From the NCBI GenBank assembly GCA_027308685.1, contig DAIDEE010000049.1, positions 25,442-89,441 of the forward strand: a stretch of DNA of 64,000 nucleotides, given 5' to 3'. The notes under the pieces were generated by a model, which did no database searches, had not been told where the DNA came from, and was given only the letters and a program-made list of their open reading frames with translations. Of this stretch, positions 17,258 to 26,426 are shown one piece after another (the first letter of the stretch is position 1; each line of letters opens with the position of its first letter). The translations under genes were made by a program, and so were the position numbers. The stretch comes from Acidocella sp. GTDB taxonomy: Bacteria > Pseudomonadota > Alphaproteobacteria > Acetobacterales > Acetobacteraceae.

Positions 17258-17295
17258 CCTTTGTCAGCCTGGTTTTTACCCTGCTGACAAAGGCC
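17258..17295. terminator. Bidirectional hairpin after hyfI
   Basis: GCCTTTGTCAGC (17258-17269) pairs perfectly with GCTGACAAAGGC (17284-17295) around a 14-base loop that contains five T. It lies between the end of the hyf operon and the end of the minus-strand DUF3576 gene, so it can serve both. Confidence 0.75.
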
Positions 17296-17304
17296 GGGGA
17301 GAGA

Positions 17305-17859
17305 TTACTGCTTGGTATTCTGCGCTTCGGCCTTCAGGTCGGCAGCGCGGGCCAGAATGCGGTCTTCCAGGCCGTTGACCGTGGCGGGGTCAACGTTGGC
17401 GCTTATCCATTGGCCGTTTTGCAGCACCTGATGGAACAGCGAAACCTTGATGGCATTGGCGCTCATGGTCTGGCTGAGGATATAGGCATTGGCCTTGAAA
17501 CGCTCATTCGGGGTGGCCGGGGGTGAATACCAGTCGGTGATGATCACGCCGCCGAATGGGTCAGCCGAGACCAGCGGCATGAAGGACAGGGTGTCCAAAG
17601 TGGCGCGCCAGAGATAGGCGTTCACCTGAATGCCGGTGGCGGTGTTGGGGGTGTTACCCTTGCCATTGAATATGCTCAGCAATCCGCCGCTACCAGGTGC
17701 CACGGGTGTACCCGCAACACCCATTGACTGATAATTGGCAATGTTTCCAACGGCTGACTGCGGTTTGGGAATTGCAGAGCAGGCGGAAATCGCCAACGCC
17801 GTTGAGAGTACGACGATATTTTTTAACCGACTGACATACAAAACCATGAACAACCCCAA
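17305..17859 (-). CDS. DUF3576 family lipoprotein
   Basis: The 184-residue protein has a hydrophobic N-terminus with lipobox SAC near residue 27 and matches the alphaproteobacterial DUF3576 family: NAYLWRATLDTLSFMPLVSADPFGGVIITDWYSPP, then NERFKANAYIL and a C-terminal LEDRILARAADL helix. The family is of unknown function and usually lies near envelope genes. An inner Met at residue 5 could be the start. It converges on the hyf operon and lies downstream of the porin on the same strand, separated from it by the porin terminator. Confidence 0.85.
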   Translation of the reverse strand: MGLFMVLYVSRLKNIVVLSTALAISACSAIPKPQSAVGNIANYQSMGVAGTPVAPGSGGLLSIFNGKGNTPNTATGIQVNAYLWRATLDTLSFMPLVSADPFGGVIITDWYSPPATPNERFKANAYILSQTMSANAIKVSLFHQVLQNGQWISANVDPATVNGLEDRILARAADLKAEAQNTKQ

Positions 17860-17929
17860 ACTAAATTTTGGACGATAGATAGCCCGAGGTCTTTAGTCCG
17901 CTATAGCGGTGCCGCCAAGGGTTTAGCGC

Positions 17930-17965
17930 AAAAAACAAAGGCAGCAGGTTGCCCCGCTGCCTTTG
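17930..17965 (-). terminator. Intrinsic terminator of the porin gene
   Basis: CAAAGGCAGC (17936-17945) pairs with GCTGCCTTTG (17956-17965). Read on the minus strand the stem is followed by six T (complement of 17930-17935). This is a standard intrinsic terminator 26 bases after the porin stop. Confidence 0.85.
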
Positions 17966-17990
17966 CAAACATGCGATTTAGAAAATCACA

Positions 17991-19250
17991 TTACCACTTG
18001 AGAGTTGCACCGACAGCCACGCCATCCTGGTGGGCCTTGATCGGGGCCGCAGCAGTGTTCTGGCGCTCTTCACCATACAGGAATTCTGCATAGGTCGCGA
18101 AGTGCGGGGAGATGTTGTAGGTCGCACCCAAAGCCACGCCATTGGTGGTTTTGTAGGGGCTGTCGCCGTTGGTTGGGGTGTAACCACCGGCGTCTGACAC
18201 GTGCAGGTAGTAACCACCGACCACAACCGGGCCCATGGTGTAGGTTGAGCCAACGATAACCGACGTACCATGACGCTGGCCGGCGGTCAGGAAGCCGTAG
18301 CCGCCATTGACAGCACCGGTCTTTACGTTAGCGCCAACGGCCAGCCCGGCGTAGGTAACCTGGGCGCCGAATTGAGCAACGCCCATGTTCTTCTCGTGAA
18401 CTGCCACAACAGAGTTGTTGCCGAGCGGTGAAGCGTCGAGATAACCAGCAGAAGCCTTCAAGCCAACGCCATCCATTTCAGTGGTGTAGCCAACCATCGC
18501 ATCGATGGTGTTGCGACGACGATTGCCGTTGTTGCTAACGCTATTGACAACAGGCGCTTCAACCGAGCTCTGAGAATTAACTGGCGCAGTGCCAAGGTTT
18601 TCGCCCTGGTTGAACGCGTTGGAGTTCGGCTCAAAGCCAACAGCAAAGTTGAAACCCGCGAAAGAAGGCGAGACGTAAACAACTTTAGACGTGGTATAAA
18701 GCCCACCAACGTCAGAGAAGGTGAATTCGCTGGGGCTAGCAAAGCTAACATCAGACAAATTACCATCACCATTCCAGCCTTGGCCATCACCAAAGCCTTC
18801 AAGCACGCCATCCTGCATCAAGGTAAAGGCGCTGTCAGTCTGGCCAAAGCGCAGGTAACCAGCGCTGGCGGTGCCAACATAGCCATAGGCCCGACGGAGA
18901 TACAAAGCTCCCGAACCACCGCCTGAAGTCACGTTGCTGTTCACGCCCACGCCGGCTGTGCTGGATGAGGTGTCACGAATTTCGGCAGCAACACCGTACT
19001 GCAGGCCGCCTTCGGTGGTGGCATCAAAGCCCGGATACAGACGCAGGAAGCCGATATCATTGATGGTGGAGTATTTGGTGGCGTTAGAAGACGGGGTGTT
19101 CACCGCAGTCATTTCGAAAGCGAGCGCGCCGTTCAAATGAACGACCACGGCGCCTGGAGCAGGGGCTTTAACAGGCTGGGCTTGTGCACCAGCGGTCATG
19201 GCGAGGGAACCTGCCACGGTGGCTACGGAAGCCAAAAGAAGTTTACGCAT
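17991..19250 (-). CDS. Outer-membrane porin
   Basis: A 419-residue beta-barrel porin of the alphaproteobacterial/Acetobacteraceae type. The signal peptide (MRKLLLASVATVAGSLAMTA) is cleaved after AQA near residue 24. The mature part shows alternating hydrophobic strands, aromatic girdles and many Gly/Asn/Thr turns; YLRRAYGYVGTASAGYLRFGQTDSAF resembles the porin loop-3 region. The C-terminus ends in Trp rather than the usual Phe, which the BAM machinery can still accept. GGAG lies six bases before ATG. It is monocistronic with its own terminator, as expected of a highly expressed gene. Confidence 0.9.
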   Translation of the reverse strand: MRKLLLASVATVAGSLAMTAGAQAQPVKAPAPGAVVVHLNGALAFEMTAVNTPSSNATKYSTINDIGFLRLYPGFDATTEGGLQYGVAAEIRDTSSSTAGVGVNSNVTSGGGSGALYLRRAYGYVGTASAGYLRFGQTDSAFTLMQDGVLEGFGDGQGWNGDGNLSDVSFASPSEFTFSDVGGLYTTSKVVYVSPSFAGFNFAVGFEPNSNAFNQGENLGTAPVNSQSSVEAPVVNSVSNNGNRRRNTIDAMVGYTTEMDGVGLKASAGYLDASPLGNNSVVAVHEKNMGVAQFGAQVTYAGLAVGANVKTGAVNGGYGFLTAGQRHGTSVIVGSTYTMGPVVVGGYYLHVSDAGGYTPTNGDSPYKTTNGVALGATYNISPHFATYAEFLYGEERQNTAAAPIKAHQDGVAVGATLKW

Positions 19251-19427
19251 GAAAATCTCCCAGAAAAGCCGGATGCCCGGCCAGAATTAAAACAACCGAC
19301 TAAAACGCGACCAAAAATTCAACTGCGCGAATCATTGAACCGCGAGCGTAAGGCCGGTGATGTTAAAAGCCAGAACGGGGGTCTGAGGCAATGTCTGAAA
19401 TGCGGATTTTGCTTAATTGCTGGCAGG

Positions 19428-19445
19428 TGTGGCGCAACCGCCACA
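19428..19445 (-). terminator. Small hairpin after the ThiE-like gene
   Basis: TGTGGCG (19428-19434) pairs with CGCCACA (19439-19445) around a four-base loop, 18 bases past the stop of the ThiE-like gene read on the minus strand. There is no T-run, so support as a terminator is weak. Confidence 0.35.
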
Positions 19446-19462
19446 ACAATATGACATTACAG

Positions 19463-20056
19463 TTAAAAAGCATTTGACAGGGCCTGAATTGATGCTGCGC
19501 CGCAACTAAAACCTGCCAGTTGTTTGACCGTTTTCCCGTTAATTCCGCCTAATGCGTAGGCTTTGGCGGGTTTGGCGCAGGCCGCCAGCCGCCGCCACCG
19601 GCAGGGGCCCCATGTGCGTCCGCCGGGGTGACTGCCGGTGGAGAACGCCGGTGAGATAAAGATAATCTCGGCCTTGGCACGGCGGGCGCGGATGACCTCC
19701 GCCATATTATGGGCCGAGGCCGTATGCAGGCCGGTGGGGGGCCGGGGGTGGGCCGCAGCACGTCCGCCACGCAGATGCACCCCGGCGTGCAGACGGGCGG
19801 CGAGGCTTGCATCGCCCGCCACCACCAGGGCGATCCGCCGGGCTTTGCAGAGTTTGGCGATGCGCTCGCCCAGGGCCGCGCGACCCGGTGTGCCGTCATG
19901 GCGGAACACCACGCCGCTGATGCCCGGCGGCAGTGCTGCGATACTGGGCAACGGGTCGGGCAGCCGCACGGCGTCGGTGAACAGCCATAGGATGGGGAGC
20001 TTATTGCGCCGCCGCCGCTTTACCTGGCGTGCCCAGGTTAGTAACCCTTGGTCCAT
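19463..20056 (-). CDS. Thiamine phosphate synthase-like (ThiE/TenI family) protein
   Basis: A 197-residue TIM-barrel protein of the TMP-TenI family. Recognisable are LPILWLFTD at the first strand, the AHN loop, the phosphate-binding ISPAFSTGSHPG segment and ALGGINGKTVKQL. In ThiE this fold joins the thiazole and pyrimidine halves of thiamine; the short, divergent sequence leaves open whether this is a true synthase or a TenI-like relative. No thiamine riboswitch is seen. Its ATG at 20056 overlaps the start codon of the divergent yggS gene within one CCATGG; there is no later ATG before the domain. Confidence 0.72.
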   Translation of the reverse strand: MDQGLLTWARQVKRRRRNKLPILWLFTDAVRLPDPLPSIAALPPGISGVVFRHDGTPGRAALGERIAKLCKARRIALVVAGDASLAARLHAGVHLRGGRAAAHPRPPTGLHTASAHNMAEVIRARRAKAEIIFISPAFSTGSHPGGRTWGPCRWRRLAACAKPAKAYALGGINGKTVKQLAGFSCGAASIQALSNAF

Positions 20057-20756
20057 GGCTAACCTTATATCTGTCCCCGAAGCGCTCGCCAGTGTGCTGG
20101 CACGAATTCACTATGCCGCACTGGCGGCAGGGCGGCGGCCGGAGGATGTGACCCTGGTGGCGGTCTCCAAGACCCATGGGCCGGAAGCAGTGGCGGCAGT
20201 GCTGGCGGCGGGGCAGATGGCGTTTGGCGAGAACCGGCTGCAGGAGGCGGCGGCGAAGTTTCCGGCGCTGCTGGCGCAATATCCGGCGGCGCGGCTGCAT
20301 CTGATCGGCGGCTTGCAGACCAATAAAGCCAAGGAGGCGGTGCGGCTGTGCCATTTGATCGAGACGCTCGACCGCCCCAAACTGGCGGATGCCATTGCAA
20401 ACGCGGCGACGACGGTGGGTAAATGCCCGGATTTGCTGGTGCAGGTGAATATCGGCGACGAGCCGCAAAAATCCGGCGTGGCGGTGGCGGATGCTGATGG
20501 ATTTATTAGGGACATGCGGGCGCGCTTTGGCGCTTCGGTGACCGGGCTGATGTGTATTCCGCCCGCCGATGAAGACCCGGTGCCGTATTTCAAGCGGTTG
20601 GTGGCGATGGCAGATGCACATGGGCTGGCGGTACGCTCGATGGGAATGTCAGGCGATTTTGAAGCGGCGATTGCCTGCGGGGCGACGCATGTAAGGGTGG
20701 GTTCGGCGATTTTCGGGGCGCGCGGGGTTAGTCCCGGTACTTCAGCGCGTCCATGA
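20055..20756 (+). CDS. yggS: YggS-type PLP homeostasis protein
   Basis: A 233-residue PLP-binding barrel protein of the YggS/PROSC family, which maintains pyridoxal phosphate balance without known catalysis. The PLP Lys is Lys39 in LVAVSKTH; GENRLQEA, LHLIGGLQTNK and the C-terminal GMSGDFEAAI followed by HVRVGSAIFG are typical. The start at 20055 begins the family sequence; an upstream in-frame extension runs through the ThiE-like gene and is rejected. The 3' end overlaps the 3' end of purK by 29 bases, and the C-terminus is about 10 residues longer than usual. Confidence 0.93.
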   Translation: MANLISVPEALASVLARIHYAALAAGRRPEDVTLVAVSKTHGPEAVAAVLAAGQMAFGENRLQEAAAKFPALLAQYPAARLHLIGGLQTNKAKEAVRLCHLIETLDRPKLADAIANAATTVGKCPDLLVQVNIGDEPQKSGVAVADADGFIRDMRARFGASVTGLMCIPPADEDPVPYFKRLVAMADAHGLAVRSMGMSGDFEAAIACGATHVRVGSAIFGARGVSPGTSARP

Positions 20757-21849
20757 TCCCGAAGTCCCCCGGCAGGCTGCCTTTGGGGAACAGGCGGTTG
20801 ATGTGGCCCATTTTGCGGCCCGGCCGGGCGACGGTTTTGCCGTAATGGTGCGGGATCAGGCCAGGCGTGGCTACAATGGCGGGCCAGTCCGCCATGTCAT
20901 CCGGGCCGATCAGGTTTTTCATCACCGCGTCTGAATGGCGGGATGCCGGCGGCAACGGCAGGCCGGCAACCGCGCGGATGTGCATCTCGAACTGGCTGGC
21001 CGGGCAGGCATCGAGGGTCCAGTGGCCGGAATTATGCGGGCGCGGCGCGATTTCATTGACCAGCAGCGTGCCGGTGGCGGTGACGAACATCTCCACCGCC
21101 AGCAAGCCGGTGAGGTTGAGTTTCTCGGCAATCAACCGGCCCAGGCGGGTGGCCTCGGCCAAGATCTCCAGCGGCAGCGGGGCGGGGGCCAGCGTGAGGT
21201 CGAGAATATGGTGTTTGTGGCGGTTCTCAACGGGGTCGAAGCTGGCGATGCTGCCATCGGCGCTACGGGCGACGATAACTGAGATTTCGCAGGCAAAATT
21301 GATGAAGCCTTCCAGCACCAGCGGCTTGGGGGCGAGGGCGGCGAAGGCGGCGGCGGCGTCATGCTGGGTGCGCAGCATGGCCTGGCCCTTGCCGTCGTAG
21401 CCGAGCCGGGTGGTTTTCAGCACAGCGGGCAGGCCAAGCGTGGCAATGGCGGCGGCGAGGTCAGCCTCGGATTCGACGGCGGCATAGGGCGCGGTGGGGA
21501 CGCCGATGCTGTTCAGGAAGGCTTTTTCGGCGAGGCGGTCCTGGCTGATCGCCAAAACCTCAGCACTTGGGTGCACCGGCTTCAGGCTGGTGAGCAATTG
21601 CAGGCTGGTGGCGGGGATGTTCTCGAACTCAAAAGTAACCACATCCACCGTGGCGGCAAAGATTTTCAGCGCGGCTTGGTCGGTATAGGCCGCCACGGTG
21701 GTCTGGGCGGCCACCAGCGCAGCCGGGCTGTCAGGCTCCGGGGTGAAAATATGGGCGCGGTAGCCCAGGCGGGCGGCGGCCATCGCGGACATCCGGCCTA
21801 ATTGGCCGCCGCCAATGATGCCGATGGTCGAACCAGGGGGTAAGCTCAT
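20728..21849 (-). CDS. purK: N5-carboxyaminoimidazole ribonucleotide synthase
   Basis: Catalyses ATP-dependent formation of N5-CAIR from AIR and bicarbonate in purine synthesis. The 373-residue ATP-grasp enzyme has the N-terminal [11 protein letters not shown], the [16 protein letters not shown]-grasp motif and the [14 protein letters not shown] metal/ATP signature. It overlaps purE by four bases (ATGA), giving the usual purEK operon, here with a YdcH-like gene in front. Its 3' end overlaps yggS on the opposite strand. Confidence 0.95.
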   Translation of the reverse strand: MSLPPGSTIGIIGGGQLGRMSAMAAARLGYRAHIFTPEPDSPAALVAAQTTVAAYTDQAALKIFAATVDVVTFEFENIPATSLQLLTSLKPVHPSAEVLAISQDRLAEKAFLNSIGVPTAPYAAVESEADLAAAIATLGLPAVLKTTRLGYDGKGQAMLRTQHDAAAAFAALAPKPLVLEGFINFACEISVIVARSADGSIASFDPVENRHKHHILDLTLAPAPLPLEILAEATRLGRLIAEKLNLTGLLAVEMFVTATGTLLVNEIAPRPHNSGHWTLDACPASQFEMHIRAVAGLPLPPASRHSDAVMKNLIGPDDMADWPAIVATPGLIPHHYGKTVARPGRKMGHINRLFPKGSLPGDFGIMDALKYRD

Positions 21850-22328
21850 TCGGGAAATTCGGGAACGGCTTCGGTTTGTTCGGCCCGCAAGGCGGCGAGG
21901 CGGGTGCTCAACGCGGGGTCCGATAACGCCAGGATGGAGGCTGCCAAAATCCCGGCGTTGATGGCGCCGGGCTTGCCGATGGCCAACGTGCCGACCGGAA
22001 TGCCGCCCGGCATCTGCACGATTGAAAGTAAACTATCCTGACCCTGCAACGCGGTGCTGGCCACGGGTACGCCCAGAACCGGCAGAATGGTCATGGAAGC
22101 TGCCATGCCCGGCAGATGCGCCGCCCCGCCGGCGCCGGCGATGATGATTTTCAAGCCGCGGGCCTGGGCCGAGGTGGCGTAGTTAAACAGCCGTTGCGGC
22201 GTGCGGTGCGCCGAGACCACCTTGGCCTCGTACGCCACGCCGAGTTTTTGCAGGATGTCTGCGGCATGCTGCATCACGGGCCAGTCTGACCGGCTGCCCA
22301 TGATGATACCAACCAGAGGTTTGTTCAT
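21846..22328 (-). CDS. purE: N5-carboxyaminoimidazole ribonucleotide mutase
   Basis: Moves the carboxylate of N5-CAIR to give CAIR. The 160-residue class I PurE shows [16 protein letters not shown] at the N-terminus, [10 protein letters not shown] with the catalytic His, and [12 protein letters not shown] followed by LGVPV. It overlaps both the upstream YdcH-like gene and downstream purK by four bases each, so the three minus-strand genes form one coupled operon. Confidence 0.96.
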   Translation of the reverse strand: MNKPLVGIIMGSRSDWPVMQHAADILQKLGVAYEAKVVSAHRTPQRLFNYATSAQARGLKIIIAGAGGAAHLPGMAASMTILPVLGVPVASTALQGQDSLLSIVQMPGGIPVGTLAIGKPGAINAGILAASILALSDPALSTRLAALRAEQTEAVPEFPE

Positions 22329-22579
22329 GCGGTGCGGTCCGGGATCAGGCGGCTTTCCAGCCAGGCAATTTCATCCTTCAGGCCGAGTTTGCGCTTTTTA
22401 AGCCGCTGGATCTGCAACTGGTCGAGCGGGCTGTGCTCGGTGATGCGGGCGATCACGGTATCGAGGTCCCGGTGTTCGCTGCGCAGCGCGTGCAGGCGGC
22501 GGAGGAGGTTGTCTTTGTCGGTCAGCATGGCGGAGCCATAGAGCGAATCCTTGTCGGCTGGAACCGAAATCTTTGGCAA
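22325..22579 (-). CDS. YdcH family (DUF465) small protein
   Basis: An 84-residue helical protein with the DUF465 pattern: a first helix with [18 protein letters not shown] and a second with [24 protein letters not shown], predicted to form a short antiparallel coiled coil. Members are widespread in proteobacteria and have no established function. It begins the purE-purK operon with a four-base overlap and is divergent from a second, smaller YdcH-like gene 122 bases away. Confidence 0.85.
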   Translation of the reverse strand: MPKISVPADKDSLYGSAMLTDKDNLLRRLHALRSEHRDLDTVIARITEHSPLDQLQIQRLKKRKLGLKDEIAWLESRLIPDRTA

Positions 22580-22641
22580 TACGATTTAAGTGTGCGTTTA
22601 TTCAGATGACAAAGATGTGGCAATGGGGTTAGCCTCATAAG

Positions 22642-22657
22642 TCCGGGGGTTCCCGGA
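22642..22657. other. Small inverted repeat between the two divergent YdcH-like genes
   Basis: TCCGGG (22642-22647) and CCCGGA (22652-22657) flank a four-base GGTT loop, midway between the divergent start codons at 22579 and 22702. It could be an operator or a leader hairpin; nothing else in the gap decides. Confidence 0.35.
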
Positions 22658-22701
22658 TTTGATACGGCAACATCGCCTACCCCACTTTTTCAGGAGGGAT
22701 T

Positions 22702-22875
22702 ATGAGCCTGCAATCGCATATCGAAGCGCTCAAAGAGCGTCACGCCAGTTTGGAGACAAAAATTCACTTGGAGGATTCCCGGCCGCGCCCTGATGACGGG
22801 CAATTGGCCAAGTTGAAGCTGGAGAAATTGCGATTGAAAGAGGAAATGGCGCGACTGCGACCCTCAGCAGGCTGA
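22702..22875 (+). CDS. Very small YdcH-like (DUF465) protein, 57 residues
   Basis: A short frame starts at ATG 22702 with a strong Shine-Dalgarno (AGGAGG, 22692-22697) and ends at TGA 22873-22875. The product has a first helix LQSHIEALKERHASLETKI and a second helix with LAKLKLEKLRLKEEMARL, the same two-helix layout and the L(K)KLRLKEE pattern of the larger YdcH-like gene nearby. The stop codon lies in a perfect hairpin and a classic terminator follows, as expected of a monocistronic gene. Function unknown. Confidence 0.85.
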   Translation: MSLQSHIEALKERHASLETKIHLEDSRPRPDDGQLAKLKLEKLRLKEEMARLRPSAG

Positions 22876-22878
22876 GGG
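22861..22878. other. Perfect hairpin over the stop codon of the small YdcH-like gene
   Basis: CCCTCAGC (22861-22868) and GCTGAGGG (22871-22878) pair perfectly with a two-base loop, embracing the TGA stop. It may help stabilise the 3' end together with the terminator that follows. Confidence 0.5.
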
Positions 22879-22889
22879 TTCTGGTTCCC

Positions 22890-22925
22890 AAACCCGGCAT
22901 GGCGATACGGCTATGCCGGGTTTTT
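22890..22925 (+). terminator. Strong intrinsic terminator
   Basis: AAACCCGGCAT (22890-22900) pairs with ATGCCGGGTTT (22913-22923) and the run of T goes to 22925. It ends the small YdcH-like gene 15 bases after its stop. Confidence 0.9.
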
Positions 22926-22963
22926 CATGGCCGAAATTTGAAAGGCCGGGTTGCGGGAGTTGC

Positions 22964-22999
22964 CTTGCTCAACGCGACGGATTGTCCTAGCGTCACGTT
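22964..22999 (+). promoter_or_regulatory. Possible promoter of the leuL-leuA transcript
   Basis: TTGCTC (about 22966-22971) and TAGCGT (about 22989-22994) are spaced by 17 bases and stand in the only position between the upstream terminator and the leader peptide. Transcription would then begin at or next to the leuL ATG, giving a leaderless leader-peptide mRNA as known for trpL in Sinorhizobium. The match to the sigma-70 consensus is only moderate. Confidence 0.35.
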
Positions 23000-23059
23000 A
23001 TGGCATTGCCCGAGACCATTTTTGGACTCCTCCTTCGACTTACGCACCCCTGGGCGTAG
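23000..23059 (+). CDS. leuL: Leucine leader peptide (leuA attenuator)
   Basis: A 19-codon frame from ATG 23000 to TAG 23057-23059 encodes MALPETIFGLLLRLTHPWA, with four Leu codons within five (CTC CTC CTT CGA CTT). It lies 96 bases upstream of leuA and downstream of a strong terminator, the right place for a leader peptide that senses charged tRNA-Leu by ribosome stalling. No Shine-Dalgarno is evident, in line with a leaderless message. The 96 bases that follow allow competing pairings (for example AATGCC near 23104 with GGCATT near 23126), but I do not see a canonical GC stem with T-run, so the termination step is not proven. Confidence 0.72.
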   Translation: MALPETIFGLLLRLTHPWA

Positions 23060-23155
23060 TCAAGCCGCGCGACCTCATCGTCAGCCGGCAACGTTCAGGG
23101 GAAATGCCCTCGTTAAATTTCCATTGGCATTCTGAGCGTGTAGCGGAGCAAGTTT

Positions 23156-24730
23156 ATGAGCATCAATCATCCTAATTTCGGCCAGGTCAGCGCGAATCGC
23201 GTGATCATGTTCGACACCACGTTGCGTGACGGCGAGCAATCGCCAGGGTTTTCGATGAACCTCGACGAAAAAGTGCGGATGGCGGAAATGCTGGCCGAAC
23301 TGGGTGTCGATGTGATCGAAGCCGGGTTCCCGATCGCCAGCATCGGCGATTTTGACAGTGTGAAAACCATTGCGGAGACCGTGAAAGGCCCTGTGATCGC
23401 AGGGCTGGCGCGGTCCGGCGCGGCGGATATCATCCGCGCCGGGGAAGCTGTGAAAGCCGCTGAGCGCAAGCGGATTCATACCTTTATTTCAACCTCGCCG
23501 CTGCACATGAAGTACAAATTGCGGATGGAGCCGGAGGCCGTGTTGGCGGCGGTGACGGCCTCCGTGACGCTGGCGCGCGATTACACCGATGACGTGGAAT
23601 GGTCCGCCGAGGATGGCAGCCGCACCGACCCGGATTTTTTATGCCGGTGCGTGGAAGCCGCGATTGCGGCGGGCGCTACCACCATCAATATCCCCGATAC
23701 CGTGGGTTATGCGGTGCCGGAGGATATGGCGCGGATTTTCAGCATGGTGCGCGAACGCGTGCCGGGGGCGGAGAAAGCCATTTTCTCCACCCATTGCCAT
23801 AATGATTTGGGTCTGGCGGTGGCGAATACTCTGGCGGCGGTGAAGGCCGGGGCAAGGCAGATTGAGTGCACCATCAACGGCATCGGCGAGCGTGCCGGGA
23901 ATGCGGCTTTGGAAGAAGTGGCGATGGCGATTCGTACCCGGCCGGATGTGGCGCCTTATGTGCATAATATTGACACCACGCGGATTTTGCGGACCTCCAA
24001 GCTGCTGGCGACCATCACCGGGTTTGATGTGCAGCCCAACAAGGCGATTGTGGGCCGTAATGCGTTTGCGCATGAATCGGGCATTCATCAGGATGGGATG
24101 CTGAAAAACGCCGCCACTTATGAGATTATGACGCCGGAGAGCGTGGGCTGGCAGAAAACCTCGCTGGTGATGGGCAAACATTCGGGCCGGGCGGCGTTCC
24201 GCGATAAATTGGCGACGCTGGGTTACGGCGAATTGGGTGATAACGCCTTGAACGATGCATTTCGCCGGTTCAAGGATTTGGCTGACCGCAAAAAGATTGT
24301 TTACGACGATGACATTGTGGCGCTGGTCGATGACGAGGTGATGCGCGACCATCAGCGGATTAAATTCGTCTCGCTGGAATTGTGGGCGGGCTCAAAGGCC
24401 AAGCCGCGGGCGCTGCTGGAGCTGGATGTAGATGGCACCGTGCACACCGCCGAGGCGCTGGGCGATGGGCCGGTGGATGCCACCTTCAACGCCATTCACG
24501 CGATTTTCCCGCATACCGCGGAGTTACGTTTGTTCTCGGTGGGTGCGGTTACTGAAGGCACCGACGCGCAGGCGAAATGCTCGGTGCGGCTGGAGGAGGA
24601 TGGCAAGCTGGTTGATGGCCAGGGTGCTGATACCGATACCATCGTGGCGGCGGCGCGGGCATATTTGCACGCCTTGAATAAGCTGCTGGTGAAGCGGGCG
24701 CGGACCGCCCCGGCGGCGCTGGCAAGCTAG
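23156..24730 (+). CDS. leuA: 2-isopropylmalate synthase
   Basis: First committed step of leucine synthesis: condenses acetyl-CoA with 2-oxoisovalerate. The 524-residue protein has the N-terminal [13 protein letters not shown] motif, the [19 protein letters not shown] signature with metal-binding His residues, [14 protein letters not shown], and after [11 protein letters not shown] a C-terminal regulatory (LeuA allosteric) domain with ACT-like folds. GGAG about 8 bases before ATG supports the start. A leucine-rich leader peptide upstream suggests attenuation in addition to allosteric control by leucine. Confidence 0.96.
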   Translation: MSINHPNFGQVSANRVIMFDTTLRDGEQSPGFSMNLDEKVRMAEMLAELGVDVIEAGFPIASIGDFDSVKTIAETVKGPVIAGLARSGAADIIRAGEAVKAAERKRIHTFISTSPLHMKYKLRMEPEAVLAAVTASVTLARDYTDDVEWSAEDGSRTDPDFLCRCVEAAIAAGATTINIPDTVGYAVPEDMARIFSMVRERVPGAEKAIFSTHCHNDLGLAVANTLAAVKAGARQIECTINGIGERAGNAALEEVAMAIRTRPDVAPYVHNIDTTRILRTSKLLATITGFDVQPNKAIVGRNAFAHESGIHQDGMLKNAATYEIMTPESVGWQKTSLVMGKHSGRAAFRDKLATLGYGELGDNALNDAFRRFKDLADRKKIVYDDDIVALVDDEVMRDHQRIKFVSLELWAGSKAKPRALLELDVDGTVHTAEALGDGPVDATFNAIHAIFPHTAELRLFSVGAVTEGTDAQAKCSVRLEEDGKLVDGQGADTDTIVAAARAYLHALNKLLVKRARTAPAALAS

Positions 24731-24737
24731 GTTAAGC

Positions 24738-24765
24738 CGTCGTGGCCGCTTTCGCGGCCATGACG
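24738..24765. terminator. Hairpin after leuA
   Basis: CGTCGTGGCCGC (24738-24749) pairs with GCGGCCATGACG (24754-24765) with one G-T pair and a TTTC loop. It sits 8 bases past the leuA stop and before the end of a convergent lipoprotein gene, so it may serve both directions. The sequence resembles the hairpin at 38990-39020. Confidence 0.75.
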
Positions 24766-24792
24766 AGACAGATAGCGGGCTGCCGCCCTTCC

Positions 24793-25029
24793 TTAGTGGC
24801 CAAGATTAAGTTGGTTATGGGTGGTTGCGGCCCCTGTAAGGGCGCCGGCGCCGGCACCGATCAGCGCCCCCGTTCCGGCTCCCATGCCGGTAGCTGCCCC
24901 AATGATAGCACCCCCCGCAGCACCGATCGCGCCACCGGTAAGTGCCCGATGACCAGGCGAATACCCACAGCCAGCCAAGGTGGAGAGGGATAAAACCAGC
25001 AAAGCCGGTGCGGTGAATTTGCGTAGCAT
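24793..25029 (-). CDS. Glycine-zipper lipoprotein
   Basis: A 78-residue protein with lipobox LAGC at residue 20 and a Gly/Ala-rich core (GGAIGAAGGAIIGAATGMGAGTGALIGAGAGALTGA), a glycine-zipper of the kind seen in Slp/OmpA-like envelope lipoproteins. The ATG at 25029 is preferred over one nine codons upstream because AGGAG lies 8 bases before it. It is divergent from mreB. No specific role can be assigned. Confidence 0.8.
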   Translation of the reverse strand: MLRKFTAPALLVLSLSTLAGCGYSPGHRALTGGAIGAAGGAIIGAATGMGAGTGALIGAGAGALTGAATTHNQLNLGH

Positions 25030-25169
25030 GATGAGTGCTCCTGATTGTTGCATCACACCTGCTATATTTTTCGGGAAACGATGATTTCCAGCCCAAAGCT
25101 GGCGGTCTGACTAAAGCTTAATGAAGCGCTTAGGTTCGCGCCTGAGGATGAGCCGCAATGCTGAGCTGA

Positions 25170-26312
<1,143 letters not shown>

Positions 26313-26321
26313 GCCTTCATA

Positions 26322-26341
26322 TCGAGCCATCGTTGGCTCGA
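26322..26341. terminator. Hairpin after mreB
   Basis: TCGAGCCA (26322-26329) pairs with TGGCTCGA (26334-26341) around a TCGT loop, ten bases after the mreB stop. There is no T-run. Its position argues that mreB transcription ends here. Confidence 0.55.
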
Positions 26342-26426
26342 CCCCTGCACAACGCGGCCGAAATTGCGTTAACTCACGCGGGCTGCGGCCGGGCGGCGCG
26401 GGTGCAGGGGGCGCGGGGCAGATCGC

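Noticed and set aside
19638..20054. N-terminal extension of yggS to 19638
   Set aside because: The extra 139 codons run antisense through the ThiE-like gene, while the YggS family sequence begins at 20055.
22899..23135. 78-codon frame upstream of leuA
   Set aside because: It begins inside a strong terminator, has no ribosome site or family features, and overlaps the far better leuL frame.
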